Positions 16,376-26,195 of a stretch of 64,000 nucleotides of DNA are shown here, in pieces. A program made the translations under genes and the position numbers. The notes beneath the pieces are model-generated. The model was not told the origin of the DNA, did no database searches, and saw only the letters and a list, made by a program, of their open reading frames with translations. The number at the start of each line of letters is the position of its first letter. Positions within the stretch are counted from its first letter, which is position 1. Source of the DNA: GCA-2737725 sp965229355 (GTDB lineage Bacteria > Pseudomonadota > Alphaproteobacteria > Rhodospirillales > Rhodospirillaceae); NCBI GenBank assembly GCA_965229355.1, contig OZ245869.1, positions 4,154,001-4,218,000 of the forward strand, read 5' to 3'.

Positions 16376-17980
16376 TCAAGTCCCGTCGGCTGTCGGGCGG
16401 CAGAACTGATCAACTTTTTTCATTTCAACGCACGCGGCTTCAGCCTCTGGAAGCGATCCAAACGGACCAACCAGGAGACGATAGAAATTACCTTGGCCTG
16501 GTACGTTAGTTTTGCGCGCTTCAAAGCGCAAATTTGCGAATAGATTGGGATTACGCGCCTTGGCTTGCTCGAACCCGCTGCGCGCGCCCTCAGCACTCCG
16601 GAACGACGCCAAATGGAGCACAGGCCCGCTCAGAGTTTGTGGTGCCTCGGGAGCAGCGGCAGCGGCTGGCGCGGCACCCGCCGGTTTTGCGGCGGTCGCT
16701 GACTTCCCAGCCTTACCCGATGATGACGCATCTGCATTTGCCGACACGCGCTGAACGCTGTCACCACCGCGCATTACGCGGTCCATGGCAGCCTTCTCAG
16801 CCGCAAACTCACCTTCGCTGATGAGGTCCTGATCACGGATATACGCCAACCGACCAGCAGCATCGGCCAATGCAAACATATCAGCCGGTGGTGGTGCTTT
16901 GGGGGCGCGCGGATCTGGCTTCTCAGGCAGCAACGAGTTTAAAATAGTTGTGCGTTCCATTTCATGCTGACGCGTTGTGATCGCGCGCATCTCTAACGAA
17001 CGGCCCAAGGCCTGCAAACGGGCTGAAATAGCCGCAGGTGCTGGAACCGGACGGTCCATGCCTATGCCTGGCGGTTCTTTTGAATATTGCAGCAATGCGC
17101 CAATGTTGGCGGCACGGCGACGCACATATTCTTCCTGCGTAATCAGACCTTCGTCTTGAAGCTTTGACAGAATTTGAAAACGGCGGATCACGTTGTTATC
17201 GCCCACCGTCAATTTCGGAGCCCCCGCTGCGCCATTTGTCATGGGCTCGGTCAGCGTAATTTGGGCTGGCACGAATTCACGTGCATCGGGTGGCGACGGA
17301 ACAGCGGATTGCGGCGCGAATTCACGCGCTTCTGTTGACGGCGGCATCATCAACTGTGCGGTTGGTGACAGCGCTTCTTGTTGCACTGAAGCATTGGGCA
17401 TAACGGGCGCGCGGGATGTCGCGATAGCGCCTTTTGCCGATGTGGTGTTGACGTTCTGACGCGGCAGCGAAATCGTTTCAGGTTGGGCAACCGTCACTTG
17501 CGGCGGCGGTGTTGTAGCGCTCTGCGCTGTCATCCCTGGTGGAGGCGTTAACACCGGCGCAGCTTGAGCAGGCTGCTGCGCTGGCGTCGGTGCAGGTAGT
17601 GGAGCCGCAGGCTGAGCCGTTTTTAACGGCGGCTCTGCGCGTGAAACCGCTTCCGAGCCGGGCGGAATAAGTGGTGCGGGCCCATTCCGTTTAGCAGGTG
17701 CCGCTGAAGTGGCCGCCATATCATTTGCTGTCAGTGTCCCCAGCGGCACAATTTGCGAGCCGCCTTGCGCAGGCGCCGCAGAAGCATTGGCTGGGTCAAA
17801 GTTGAGCGGATCAACGTCTAACGCATCAACCGGCTGCGCTTCAATCTGCGCGACTTGCTTATCGCCATCCCCAAACGACGGAAACAAACTACCATCGCTC
17901 ATACCTGCGCAACCCGACAGGGCCAGCATGGTTGTCAGCAACAAAGCAGCTTTGGTCTGAGACGCAAAACGCGACGACAT
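16376..17980 (-). CDS. SPOR-domain lipoprotein
   Basis: 534 residues from ATG 17980. This start gives a normal lipoprotein signal, MSSRFASQTKAALLLTTMLALSGC, with the lipidated Cys at 24; in-frame ATGs at 18037 and 17992 would add 19 or 4 residues. A long Pro/Ala/Gln-rich low-complexity region follows, then two helical SHOCT-like segments (LSKLQDEGLITQEEYVRRR and IRDQDLISEGEFAAEKAAMD). A C-terminal SPOR domain covers about 450-530 (VLHLASFRSAEGARSGFEQA, FYRLLVGPFGS, AEAACVEMK). SPOR domains bind denuded peptidoglycan at division sites, so a cell-envelope role is likely. Confidence 0.88.
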   Translation of the reverse strand: MSSRFASQTKAALLLTTMLALSGCAGMSDGSLFPSFGDGDKQVAQIEAQPVDALDVDPLNFDPANASAAPAQGGSQIVPLGTLTANDMAATSAAPAKRNGPAPLIPPGSEAVSRAEPPLKTAQPAAPLPAPTPAQQPAQAAPVLTPPPGMTAQSATTPPPQVTVAQPETISLPRQNVNTTSAKGAIATSRAPVMPNASVQQEALSPTAQLMMPPSTEAREFAPQSAVPSPPDAREFVPAQITLTEPMTNGAAGAPKLTVGDNNVIRRFQILSKLQDEGLITQEEYVRRRAANIGALLQYSKEPPGIGMDRPVPAPAAISARLQALGRSLEMRAITTRQHEMERTTILNSLLPEKPDPRAPKAPPPADMFALADAAGRLAYIRDQDLISEGEFAAEKAAMDRVMRGGDSVQRVSANADASSSGKAGKSATAAKPAGAAPAAAAAPEAPQTLSGPVLHLASFRSAEGARSGFEQAKARNPNLFANLRFEARKTNVPGQGNFYRLLVGPFGSLPEAEAACVEMKKVDQFCRPTADGT

Positions 17981-18188
17981 ATACAACGGCATCTTCCCGG
18001 GCCTTTGGACCTTTGGGTCTTTATTATGAGTCATCACCGGCTTACGCCGCCAGATTCAGATTCCCACGCCGGTAATCTAAGAATCCCGCCCTAACGATTG
18101 GTTAAGTCGGGGCTCTTTAGCGACAAATAATGCCCTAAGCCATTGTTTAGAGGACGTTTTGGGGTCTAGTTCCCGTCGCTTTTGCCCC

Positions 18189-19322
18189 TCACCCGACCTT
18201 GATGACGATTTTACCCAGATGGTCGCCGTCGCGGATCTCGGTGTAAGCCCGTCGCGCATCAGCAAACGGAATGGTCAGCGCGATCACCGGTTTCAGCTTG
18301 GTGTTATCGATAGCCGTGATCATGTTTTCCATCATGGTGCGGCTGCCCGCACTGATCGCTTTCAGCATCAGGTTCTTGATGTACATGCCGTTCATGTTCG
18401 GTGGATTGGCGGGTGGACGACCGGTGCCAATCATCACCACGCGCCCATTCACGGCGGCAGCGGCCATACTTTGATCCAACGTTGCGGGGCCAACATTTTC
18501 CAACACCACGCTCGCCCCCTTGCCGCCGGTTTTGTCCATCACCTCTTTGCCCCACTGCGGATTATTGCGGTAATTCACCGTGATGTCAGCGCCGAGTTTT
18601 CTCATCTGCTCAAGCTTTTCATCCGACGACGATGTGACAACAACTTTTGCACCTGCGGCTTTTGCAAACAGTACGCCATATGTCGACACACCACCCGTGC
18701 CGAGGCTGAGAACAATATCATCAGAGCGCACGCGTGCGATTTCATGGAGCGCATGCCACGCCGTTAAACCCGAACCCGCAAACGTTGCCGCATCTTCCGA
18801 CGCAATACTGTCGGGCAAAATCGCCAAGCCTGTTGTTGGGAGCAAAATGTATTCGCCCAGCCAGCCATCAATCGTATTGCCCACATCGGCTTCGTAATTG
18901 TTGGGCGACCACGGACCGCTGATCCATTTCGCCCAATGGCACGAGGTGACGCGTTGCCCGGGTTGAATGCGCGTTTCACCCGCCCCGACCGCAATCACTT
19001 CCCCCGCACCTTCACTGAGCGGGATGCGACCTTCGGGCCGTAAACCCGGCGGCACCGGAAACTGATTCATCACAATGCCTTGGTCACGCGCAGCAATACC
19101 GGCGGCATGCACTTTAATCAGCGCTTGGCCTGGACCAGGCGTCGGAATCGGGCGTTCCACAAGCGTGAGACTATCAAAGCTTTTTTGCGCGCCAATTTGA
19201 TAAACGCGCATTTTTCCTTTCGGCACTTTTCCTTTTGTCTCTGCCGCGAATGCAGATGACGCCAGCCTTAATGCTGCTGTGCCGCTTAATACGCCACGGC
19301 GCGAAAGTAATGAGTCATTCAT
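18189..19322 (-). CDS. MDR-family NAD(P)H-dependent oxidoreductase (zinc-free alcohol dehydrogenase type) with a Tat signal
   Basis: 377 residues from ATG 19322, which has GGGGGAG about 8 bases upstream; the longer frame from 19361 adds 13 residues with no signal character. The N-terminus LSRRGVLSGTAAL is a twin-arginine motif with a hydrophobic stretch and Ala-rich cleavage region near residue 26. The mature part is a full medium-chain dehydrogenase: GroES-like domain (PGPGQALIKVHAAGIAARDQ), cofactor motif VLSLGTGGVSTYGVLFAKAAGA and catalytic-domain loops. Cys ligands for zinc are not evident. Tat export of a nucleotide-dependent MDR enzyme is unusual. Confidence 0.88.
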   Translation of the reverse strand: MNDSLLSRRGVLSGTAALRLASSAFAAETKGKVPKGKMRVYQIGAQKSFDSLTLVERPIPTPGPGQALIKVHAAGIAARDQGIVMNQFPVPPGLRPEGRIPLSEGAGEVIAVGAGETRIQPGQRVTSCHWAKWISGPWSPNNYEADVGNTIDGWLGEYILLPTTGLAILPDSIASEDAATFAGSGLTAWHALHEIARVRSDDIVLSLGTGGVSTYGVLFAKAAGAKVVVTSSSDEKLEQMRKLGADITVNYRNNPQWGKEVMDKTGGKGASVVLENVGPATLDQSMAAAAVNGRVVMIGTGRPPANPPNMNGMYIKNLMLKAISAGSRTMMENMITAIDNTKLKPVIALTIPFADARRAYTEIRDGDHLGKIVIKVG

Positions 19323-19505
19323 GGAAAACTCCCCCTGCAATACTTTAAATAATGTCGCCAACTATAAGCTGGCCACAGCCTAAGCCATTCTATGTTTTGA
19401 GTGCAGTTCTCTCTACGAACTCCGGACGTTTTTCCCTTCCTGATCCCTTGCAGTCCTCGTGGTTTCTATGGAACCTACATCCTCGTTCTTGTGGGGGGAC
19501 TTTTC

Positions 19506-20177
19506 ATGGATATCGATCCATACCGCGTTGTCGCATTTTTGCACGTCTTGTTGTTTGCCTATTGGCTGGGCGCAGACTTAGGCGTGTTCCTGCATGGCAA
19601 GCGCCTGACACGCGATGACATCCCGCTCGCTGAGCGCCTGCGCACCCGCGAGATTGGTGTGATGATCGACATGGCACCACGCTCGGCCCTGGTGCTGATG
19701 GTGCCTGTGGGCTTTACCCTGGCCTCCAATTGGGGCTTGCCGCTCACCGCTTTGCAAATTGGCTTGCTGTGGGTGTTCGGCTTGTTCTGGCTATGGCTAG
19801 TGTGGGAAGTGCATCACAAGAAAAACGAACCCGTGGGCCGCACCTTGCAGCGCATCGACTTTGCTATCCGCTACATCGTGCTTGCGATCATGCTGGGTTT
19901 GGGCGGGTACAGTTTGGCAACAGGCGCCCCCGTGGCCTCGGGCTGGCTTGCCCTAAAGATGGTTCTGTTCGGTGGCATTATTATGAACGGCATTTGGCTA
20001 CGCTTGATTGGTGGACGCTGGCAGGCTGCCTTCGACAAAATCCGCTTAGGCGGCGAGCAAGCCATCATTGGCGAGCAAATGATTAAGGCCAATCGGAAGG
20101 TTGCTTCTAAGGCCGCGCTGTTGATCTGGTTCCTGGTGGCCGTCATGGCCTTCCTAGGTGTTGTGAAGCCTGGCTAA
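19506..20177 (+). CDS. integral membrane protein, six predicted helices
   Basis: 223 residues from ATG 19506, supported by GGGGGGA 6 bases upstream; the longer frame from 19401 starts in apparently non-coding sequence. Hydrophobic segments lie near 5-23, 57-75, 78-98, 112-132, 138-156 and 200-220. Conserved-looking features include FLHVLLFAYWLGADLGVF in the first helix and WEVHHKK on a loop, which recall haem or copper-linked membrane families (CopD/DUF2269-like), but I cannot name the family with confidence. It is divergent from the Tat-signal oxidoreductase, 183 bases apart. Confidence 0.8.
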   Translation: MDIDPYRVVAFLHVLLFAYWLGADLGVFLHGKRLTRDDIPLAERLRTREIGVMIDMAPRSALVLMVPVGFTLASNWGLPLTALQIGLLWVFGLFWLWLVWEVHHKKNEPVGRTLQRIDFAIRYIVLAIMLGLGGYSLATGAPVASGWLALKMVLFGGIIMNGIWLRLIGGRWQAAFDKIRLGGEQAIIGEQMIKANRKVASKAALLIWFLVAVMAFLGVVKPG

Positions 20178-20182
20178 GGGCA

Positions 20183-20205
20183 CACAATCGCCACACCGGA
20201 TTGTG
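20183..20205 (+). terminator. weak terminator-like hairpin
   Basis: CACAATC / GATTGTG stem of 7 bp with a 9-base loop, five bases past the membrane protein stop. It is followed by ATAAAAAGTTATTTTTT, so a T run occurs only after an A-rich gap. Confidence 0.4.
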
Positions 20206-20353
20206 ATAAAAAGTTATTTTTTACCAAAGGCATAGCCGCCCCTTATCGTCTTTCTATCAGCAGCAACGCTTCCTATAATGGGGCGTTACTGTTGCGTGCA
20301 TGCTGCGCGATAGAAATGGTGTGCAGAAGCACGTGCCATGATGGGGGCAAGAC

Positions 20354-23300
20354 ATGACCTTTATGCGTCGCTTTTTGACGGTCGCTGCGTTGTTTGTTTT
20401 TGTGGCCTTTCCAGCCACTTTAGTTTTTGTGGCTTTTCCAGCCACAGCGCAGATCGCAAAAATTCAATCTGAATCTGTCCAAGCACAGATCAAGTCAGTG
20501 CCAGCGACAGGCGGCACATTGTTTGCCGATGCCCCATCATCAGGCGATCTCGAACGTCAACAGTCCAGCGAAACGCGTGTGAAGCGCAGCCGCGCTGTGA
20601 ATGTGAACACAGACTACGTGCTTGAGATGCTGAATGCCCCACCGCTGGAAATTGCAGCCAGCGGTGCAGTGCAGGAGAATGTTCGTCAACAGACTCTAAA
20701 CCTGTTCGATGACGTGAACGTCAACGTCGTAAAGTTAAACCAAACACGCGACAGTTTGGGCAACACCGTCTGGACCGGCGGCATTATCGACGATCCGTTA
20801 GGCATGGCCTTGATCGTTATCGATAAAGGCCAACTCACCGCCAGTATTACCACCAAAGGCCGGAACATCACCGTCATGCCACAAGCAGACGGCGTTCATA
20901 TCATTCGCGAAATAAAACCGCGCTCGAGCAAAGAGCTGACCGACCCCACCAGCCGCGAGGCTGACGATTCCATCCCGTTACCTGCCCGCTCCGGCAGCAG
21001 CACGAGCGATGACGCGCCCACAATCGAAAACCCTGAGCGCACGCAAGCTACCACAACAATACGTCTGTATGCGGCCTACACGGCAAAAGCAAAAATACGC
21101 CAACCGAACATGTCATCATACATGTCCCTGAATATGGCGTACTTGAACACGACACTCAGCAATTCAGGAATTGATGCCCAAGTCGAGTTGGTCGGTCTTG
21201 AACAAGTCACATACACCGAAGGCACCACAGCGTCGGCCGACGATGACATATTGTCCGCGGCTCAAGCAAAGAGTGGTGACTTTGCGCGTATCCATTTAGG
21301 CCGCGCCGCAGCCCGGGCCGACCTTGTTCATATCTTCGCCGATTATAGCACCTCGACCACTGGATCATGCGGTGTTGCATATCGCCTTGATGATGTGACA
21401 ACGGCAAGCTTGAGCAATGATGCGACCTATGGCGTCGGCTTGACCGCAATCGATCCTGGATGCGGCGCTCCAACCTTCACGCACGAAGTCGGCCATAACC
21501 TTGGCGCACATCACGATAGATATGTCGTGAAAGACGCAATTGCTGGGCCGACGGGCTATAATTACGGCTACGTCGATACGACAGCCAAGTTCATGGACGT
21601 GATGGCGTATAGCAATGAGTGCGATGACCTCAATATTTCATGCACTGAAATTGCGTACTACAGCAACCCGAACCTGAATTATAATGGCCGCCCCATCGGC
21701 GTTGTAGATTCAAGCCCACGCGCTGCAAACAACGCCCGCAAAATTCGCGCTATTGCTCCACTGGTCGCCCAATTTAGGAACGTATTAAGCGTTTCATCAA
21801 CGACGCTTTCGGTTTTTGTCAACGGCAACGGCACCGTCACCAGCTCACCCACTGGCATTAATTGCGGCCTCACGTGCACTTATACGTTTACCACCAGCAC
21901 AAGCATCACGCTGTCAGCCGTTGCACCGCGTGGCTCTAAATTCACAGGTTGGAGCGGAGGGACGTGCTCTGGCACTGGAACATGCACAGTGTCCGTCGCC
22001 AGTGCATCAAGCGTGACGGCCACCTTCTCTCCTGCGCTTCAGGTTGGCTCAGTGTATTCGTCGACCCAAAGCGGCTCGCAGTCTCTTTTGCGCTTCGTGA
22101 ATACTGGCAGCAGCGCAAGCACAGTCAGTGTCTTACTTTCGAACTATCAAACCGGCCAAAGCTTAGGAACGTGGACTAAAACCATTCCGGCAGGCGTTGC
22201 GGACCAGGTTGGGATTGAAGTGATTGAGTCTGCCCTTCCAGCAGGCACCGCAAAACCCGCATACTATTCAGCGGCAGTGCTATCGACCATGACCGGTTAT
22301 CTGCAGCACGTTCTTTACCGCCGCAACGATGGCACGCTCACCAACTTGAGCACATGCGATTTGAACGTGACAGCCAACACAACTCAGGTCGCAAACGTAC
22401 ACTCGACGCTGCTCGACTTCGGTTACCCGAGCACGATTGCCATCACCAATACGGCCAGTGGCTCAAATAGTTCAGTCACGTCCGTCACAATTGGTGTCTA
22501 CGATTCCGCGACTGGCAGCAAGGTCGGTACGTACACGACGACAGTGCCTGTCTTTGCACAGAAAATAGTGACGGTATCGACGATTGAAACGCAGTTGGGG
22601 ATTAAACCTACGTCGTCGCAGTATCACTGGACCATGAAGATAGAGAACACCTTCGTGGGGCATTTGCAGCATTTGGTGAATAACTCGAAAGTCGGAGTTG
22701 TCACCGACATGACGACGCAATGCAGTTTCAACGATGTTACGGCAGCGCCTTCTACAGTTGCTGTGCGCCAACCGGGCCCGATTTTCTCGTCCACGGGCGC
22801 ATCGCAATCGTTCTTGCGGTTTTACAATACCGGCACATCAGCCGGTACGGTGAATGTGCAGTTGTATAATTATGCAACGGGCACGGCGTTAGGTAACTGG
22901 ACGAGCCCCAGCATTCCAGCGGGTGCATCTGCGCAATACCAAATCACGACGCCTGAGACTGTCGTAACTGCAACAAAGCCGGATTACTATGCCACCTCTC
23001 TGTTGACGCAAATTTCAGGTTATTTCCAGCACGTGCTGTATCGCCCAGCCGACGGCACATTGACCAATCTCAGCACGTGTGAAGCTGGCGTTACAGCGGA
23101 CAGCACACAGCTTATCAACGTCCACTCATCGGTCCTGGATTACGGCTTCCCAAGTTCCATCGTCATCAACAACACGACCAGCGCAGATGCTGCAGCGGTA
23201 CTTGGCGTTTACGACGCCACCACAGGCTCAAAATTGGGCACCTATACATCAGCTTCAATCCCGACAGGCGCGCAAATTATCGTACCGATGACGACCATCG

Positions 23301-23806
23301 CGTCGTCAGCTGGAATTGGCGTGTTATCCACGCGCTATCACTACGTCGTTAAAGTCGAGAATTCGTTTGGCGGCTTTATTCAGCATCTGGTCGACAATAA
23401 GAGCGTCGGCGTGATCACCGACATGTCGGCGATGTGCGCACTACCCACCCAAAAAGCGCTCAGCTATACCGACTGCCGCTCGGGCTGCACGGGGACCGTC
23501 GGCACACCTGTAACCGGCCAGATGAAACGGCTGAATGATTATCAGAATTACAGCTACACGCTGACAGCGGGCCAGACCTATACCATCGAAGTCAAAGGTG
23601 CGAGCACGAACAACGGTACGTTTGTACGACCATATGCGTTCATCTTTAACCCCAGCAGCACCGTTGTCGCGCAAGGCGGCGGTGGCGGCACAGGCACGGA
23701 TCTCCGCCTGACCTTTACCCCGACAACAACCGGCAGACATACAGTTCAAGTGGGCCACTACGTCACAGCGAATAACGCAGGAACATTTGTACTGAGCGTA
23801 AACTAA
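20354..23806 (+). CDS. secreted metzincin metalloprotease with repeat modules
   Basis: 1150 residues. A signal peptide (1-32) contains an exact-type tandem duplication of FVFVAFPAT. A prodomain-like region runs to about 220. The reprolysin-like catalytic domain has the zinc motif HEVGHNLGAHHD at 377-388 and a Met-turn at Met417 (DVMAYS). Next comes one Cys-containing bacterial repeat near 482-560 (NGNGTVTSSPTGINCGLTC, FTGWSGG). Two copies of an about 220-residue module follow (564-795 and 805-1030), shared with the secreted propeller protein at 40657-44595. The C-terminus (1040-1150) resembles a pre-peptidase C-terminal domain. It probably degrades extracellular protein. Confidence 0.9.
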   Translation: MTFMRRFLTVAALFVFVAFPATLVFVAFPATAQIAKIQSESVQAQIKSVPATGGTLFADAPSSGDLERQQSSETRVKRSRAVNVNTDYVLEMLNAPPLEIAASGAVQENVRQQTLNLFDDVNVNVVKLNQTRDSLGNTVWTGGIIDDPLGMALIVIDKGQLTASITTKGRNITVMPQADGVHIIREIKPRSSKELTDPTSREADDSIPLPARSGSSTSDDAPTIENPERTQATTTIRLYAAYTAKAKIRQPNMSSYMSLNMAYLNTTLSNSGIDAQVELVGLEQVTYTEGTTASADDDILSAAQAKSGDFARIHLGRAAARADLVHIFADYSTSTTGSCGVAYRLDDVTTASLSNDATYGVGLTAIDPGCGAPTFTHEVGHNLGAHHDRYVVKDAIAGPTGYNYGYVDTTAKFMDVMAYSNECDDLNISCTEIAYYSNPNLNYNGRPIGVVDSSPRAANNARKIRAIAPLVAQFRNVLSVSSTTLSVFVNGNGTVTSSPTGINCGLTCTYTFTTSTSITLSAVAPRGSKFTGWSGGTCSGTGTCTVSVASASSVTATFSPALQVGSVYSSTQSGSQSLLRFVNTGSSASTVSVLLSNYQTGQSLGTWTKTIPAGVADQVGIEVIESALPAGTAKPAYYSAAVLSTMTGYLQHVLYRRNDGTLTNLSTCDLNVTANTTQVANVHSTLLDFGYPSTIAITNTASGSNSSVTSVTIGVYDSATGSKVGTYTTTVPVFAQKIVTVSTIETQLGIKPTSSQYHWTMKIENTFVGHLQHLVNNSKVGVVTDMTTQCSFNDVTAAPSTVAVRQPGPIFSSTGASQSFLRFYNTGTSAGTVNVQLYNYATGTALGNWTSPSIPAGASAQYQITTPETVVTATKPDYYATSLLTQISGYFQHVLYRPADGTLTNLSTCEAGVTADSTQLINVHSSVLDYGFPSSIVINNTTSADAAAVLGVYDATTGSKLGTYTSASIPTGAQIIVPMTTIASSAGIGVLSTRYHYVVKVENSFGGFIQHLVDNKSVGVITDMSAMCALPTQKALSYTDCRSGCTGTVGTPVTGQMKRLNDYQNYSYTLTAGQTYTIEVKGASTNNGTFVRPYAFIFNPSSTVVAQGGGGGTGTDLRLTFTPTTTGRHTVQVGHYVTANNAGTFVLSVN
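20396..20449 (+). repeat. 27-bp tandem duplication inside the signal peptide
   Basis: Two 27-base units (20396-20422 and 20423-20449) each begin GTTTTTGTGGC and contain TTTTCCAGCCAC or CTTTCCAGCCAC. They encode FVAFPATL and FVAFPATA in frame, doubling the hydrophobic and c-region of the metzincin signal peptide. Confidence 0.85.
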
Positions 23807-23928
23807 TCAGCTCAAGACTGTATAAATTCGCTGGAATGTTGGCCGATATGACAGCCAGTTGCGCGCTCCCGCGCGCGAGCTAGACGCAGGTGATGGCGTT
23901 ACGCACGCCACCACCTTGCTTGCTAGAC

Positions 23929-25914
23929 TTAAACGATATTCCCGACGCGCGCACCATCAGCTGTGGCGTTCACCACAAAGCGCGGAGCAAACGCATCACC
24001 GACGATGTGCACTGGAATACCAGCAGCGCGTAAGGGAGCGGCCAGTTGATCGTTCGGTTGACGCGGTGTTGAGTACGTCAGCAGCGTCACGTTCTCGATC
24101 ACTTGCGTCTCGCCGCTGATAATGTGCTTGATGGTGATCTGGCCATCTTCAATGCCATCCACCCCCGCAGGCTCGGAGTTCAGAATAACTTTGATGCCTT
24201 TGGGGAACAGGCGCTGATAGATGCCCTGACGGTTCACCAACGGCTCGTCTGTCGCGATGCGCTCACGCGGTGTGACGAGATACACATCGTCGTAGCGCTT
24301 CTTCAGCATTTCAGCAGCGGCATAGGTGCCAGCCGTGTGATCCTTGTCGAAGATAATCGCTGTGCCACCTTGATGTGCGGTCTTCACCACCAAGTCACGC
24401 GACACATCGCGCAAATCGGGGAAGAAGGTCGCATCGCGGTAATCTTCAGGGATGAAATCCGGCCAAGTCATGGTGGAGCCAGTCGCGAGAATAACCGCAT
24501 CAGGCTTTTCAGCCATCACGCGATCAAAGTCAGCCTCCACGCCCATTTCCAACTTCATGCCAAACTTCTGGCCCATTTGCAGTTGGAAGTCATAGATACT
24601 GCTTAAGTTCTCGCCGCCCGGCAGCAATGCGTGCAAGCGTGTTTTACCGCCGCCTTCAGCGGATTTGCCAAACACCGTCACATCGTGACCGCGTGCAGCG
24701 GCCAGCCATGCGGCTTCAAGGCCAGCAATACCTGCGCCGACCACCACAACCTTTTTCGGCTTGGCAACTTTCGTCGGCCACCAATCAGACTCTTCGCGCT
24801 CGCCCACGCGCGGGTTGTTATCACACTGCACGCGTGCGCCCGCGACAATCAGGTGCCAGCAGGTGTTGCACGACACGCAGTAACGCATTTCGCGCTCGCG
24901 GCCTTCGAAGGATTTCTTGGCCCAAGCGGGGTCCGTAATCATCGGGCGGCCGACCATCACCAGATCGCCTAAGCCTTCGCTGATCACGCGCTCGCCTTCG
25001 TTGGGGTCGGTAATCAAACCCAACTGGCCCAAGGGAATGCCCGGCATGTTGTTGCCGAGGGTACGGATTTTATCGAAGAACGGCACGCGTGGGCCGTGCA
25101 AGTCCGGCAAGTGCCAGTTCAATGTGTCGGCATGTGCGCCCCAGCAGAACGTTACGTAATCCGGCTTATGCGGCGCAACCAACTGAGCGATATGGCCCGC
25201 TTCTTCCAAATCAATACCGCCCGGCAAACCATCTTCGCCTGGCAGTTTCACACCAACAATGAACGACGGCCCGCACGCTTTGCGGATCGCATCAATCGTG
25301 CGGCGGATCAGTTGCGTGCGACCTTCACGGCTGCCACCGAATTCGTCATCACGAATGTTCGACAGTGGCGAGGCAAACTGGTGGAAGATGTGGCCGTGGC
25401 CACACGACATTTCCACGCCCGAGAAACCGGCTTCTTTCAAGATCAACGCGCTCTCAGCAAAGTCAGAGATCAAGCGCTCGACTTCCTTCGTCGTCAAAAC
25501 GTGCGGCACGGTCCAGCTAATGCCGTCTGGAAGCGCGCTCGCGCCAATCGCACCGGCATTACGGCCGTTTTCGTGACGGCCACGGCCTGGGTCTTGGATC
25601 TGGCCCAACAAGTGCGAACCGTTCGAGGCCACTGCGTCAGCCAAAGCACGCAAGCCTGCGAGGCCCTTGCGGTTGAACACATCTACTTTCCGCGGGTTCT
25701 TCTGGTGCGAGGCCACGTTCATGGGCTCAGTCACGATCATGGCAGAGCCACCAATGGCGCGGCTGCGGTGATAGTTGATCAGTGATTCCGAGACCTGGCC
25801 GTCATCCACATAGCGCGTGGACATGGCGGCATGGACAATACGGTTACGGAGCGTGAATTGGCCGATCTTGATCGGCGAGAACATCAACGGATAAGCGGTG
25901 GTGGACTGCGACAT
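23929..25914 (-). CDS. NADH:flavin oxidoreductase / 2,4-dienoyl-CoA reductase-like (Old Yellow Enzyme fused to an NAD(P) domain)
   Basis: 661 residues. An N-terminal FMN TIM barrel (about 10-335; FSPIKIGQFTLRNRIVHAAM, GVEMSCGHGHIFHQFASP, MVGRPMITDP) is followed by a 4Fe-4S motif with Cys346, 349, 352 and 364. The FAD/NAD(P) domain has GAGIAG at 393-398. The C-x2-C-x2-C-x11-C spacing and size match the trimethylamine dehydrogenase/FadH group, which reduces C=C bonds in enoyl-CoAs or enones or demethylates amines. It is divergent from the HTH-S24 regulator 656 bases away, whose intergenic region carries repeated operator-like sites. Confidence 0.94.
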   Translation of the reverse strand: MSQSTTAYPLMFSPIKIGQFTLRNRIVHAAMSTRYVDDGQVSESLINYHRSRAIGGSAMIVTEPMNVASHQKNPRKVDVFNRKGLAGLRALADAVASNGSHLLGQIQDPGRGRHENGRNAGAIGASALPDGISWTVPHVLTTKEVERLISDFAESALILKEAGFSGVEMSCGHGHIFHQFASPLSNIRDDEFGGSREGRTQLIRRTIDAIRKACGPSFIVGVKLPGEDGLPGGIDLEEAGHIAQLVAPHKPDYVTFCWGAHADTLNWHLPDLHGPRVPFFDKIRTLGNNMPGIPLGQLGLITDPNEGERVISEGLGDLVMVGRPMITDPAWAKKSFEGREREMRYCVSCNTCWHLIVAGARVQCDNNPRVGEREESDWWPTKVAKPKKVVVVGAGIAGLEAAWLAAARGHDVTVFGKSAEGGGKTRLHALLPGGENLSSIYDFQLQMGQKFGMKLEMGVEADFDRVMAEKPDAVILATGSTMTWPDFIPEDYRDATFFPDLRDVSRDLVVKTAHQGGTAIIFDKDHTAGTYAAAEMLKKRYDDVYLVTPRERIATDEPLVNRQGIYQRLFPKGIKVILNSEPAGVDGIEDGQITIKHIISGETQVIENVTLLTYSTPRQPNDQLAAPLRAAGIPVHIVGDAFAPRFVVNATADGARVGNIV

Positions 25915-26060
25915 AGGGGCTGACTGACTGCTCTGTTTGACTGCGCTTAAAGCATGCGCATGACCTAAGCCCGAAAGCTGGCTTCGCCAAGAAAAATCAG
26001 CCGACCAAACGAACAGTGGTTGTGCGCGTGTTGAAAGCGCAAGCTCTGCACGAAGCCCAA

Positions 26061-26093
26061 GAAAAAAGCCCGCTTCAACATGTGAAGCGGGCT
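26061..26093 (-). terminator. intrinsic terminator read on the minus strand
   Basis: Read on the minus strand: an 11-bp stem AGCCCGCTTCA / TGAAGCGGGCT with a 5-base loop, then TTTTTTC. There is no T run on the plus side. It lies 147 bases upstream of the reductase start on the same strand, so it must end a leader transcript or small RNA, or serve as an attenuator. Confidence 0.8.
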
Positions 26094-26195
26094 AAAAGTA
26101 TAGAGGAGAGGACCGATAACAAACTGGCGGGCGAACCGCCCACCGCGATCATTCCGCCGAAACTGGGCTAGTGCCCCCTCAACGAAAATCTCATG

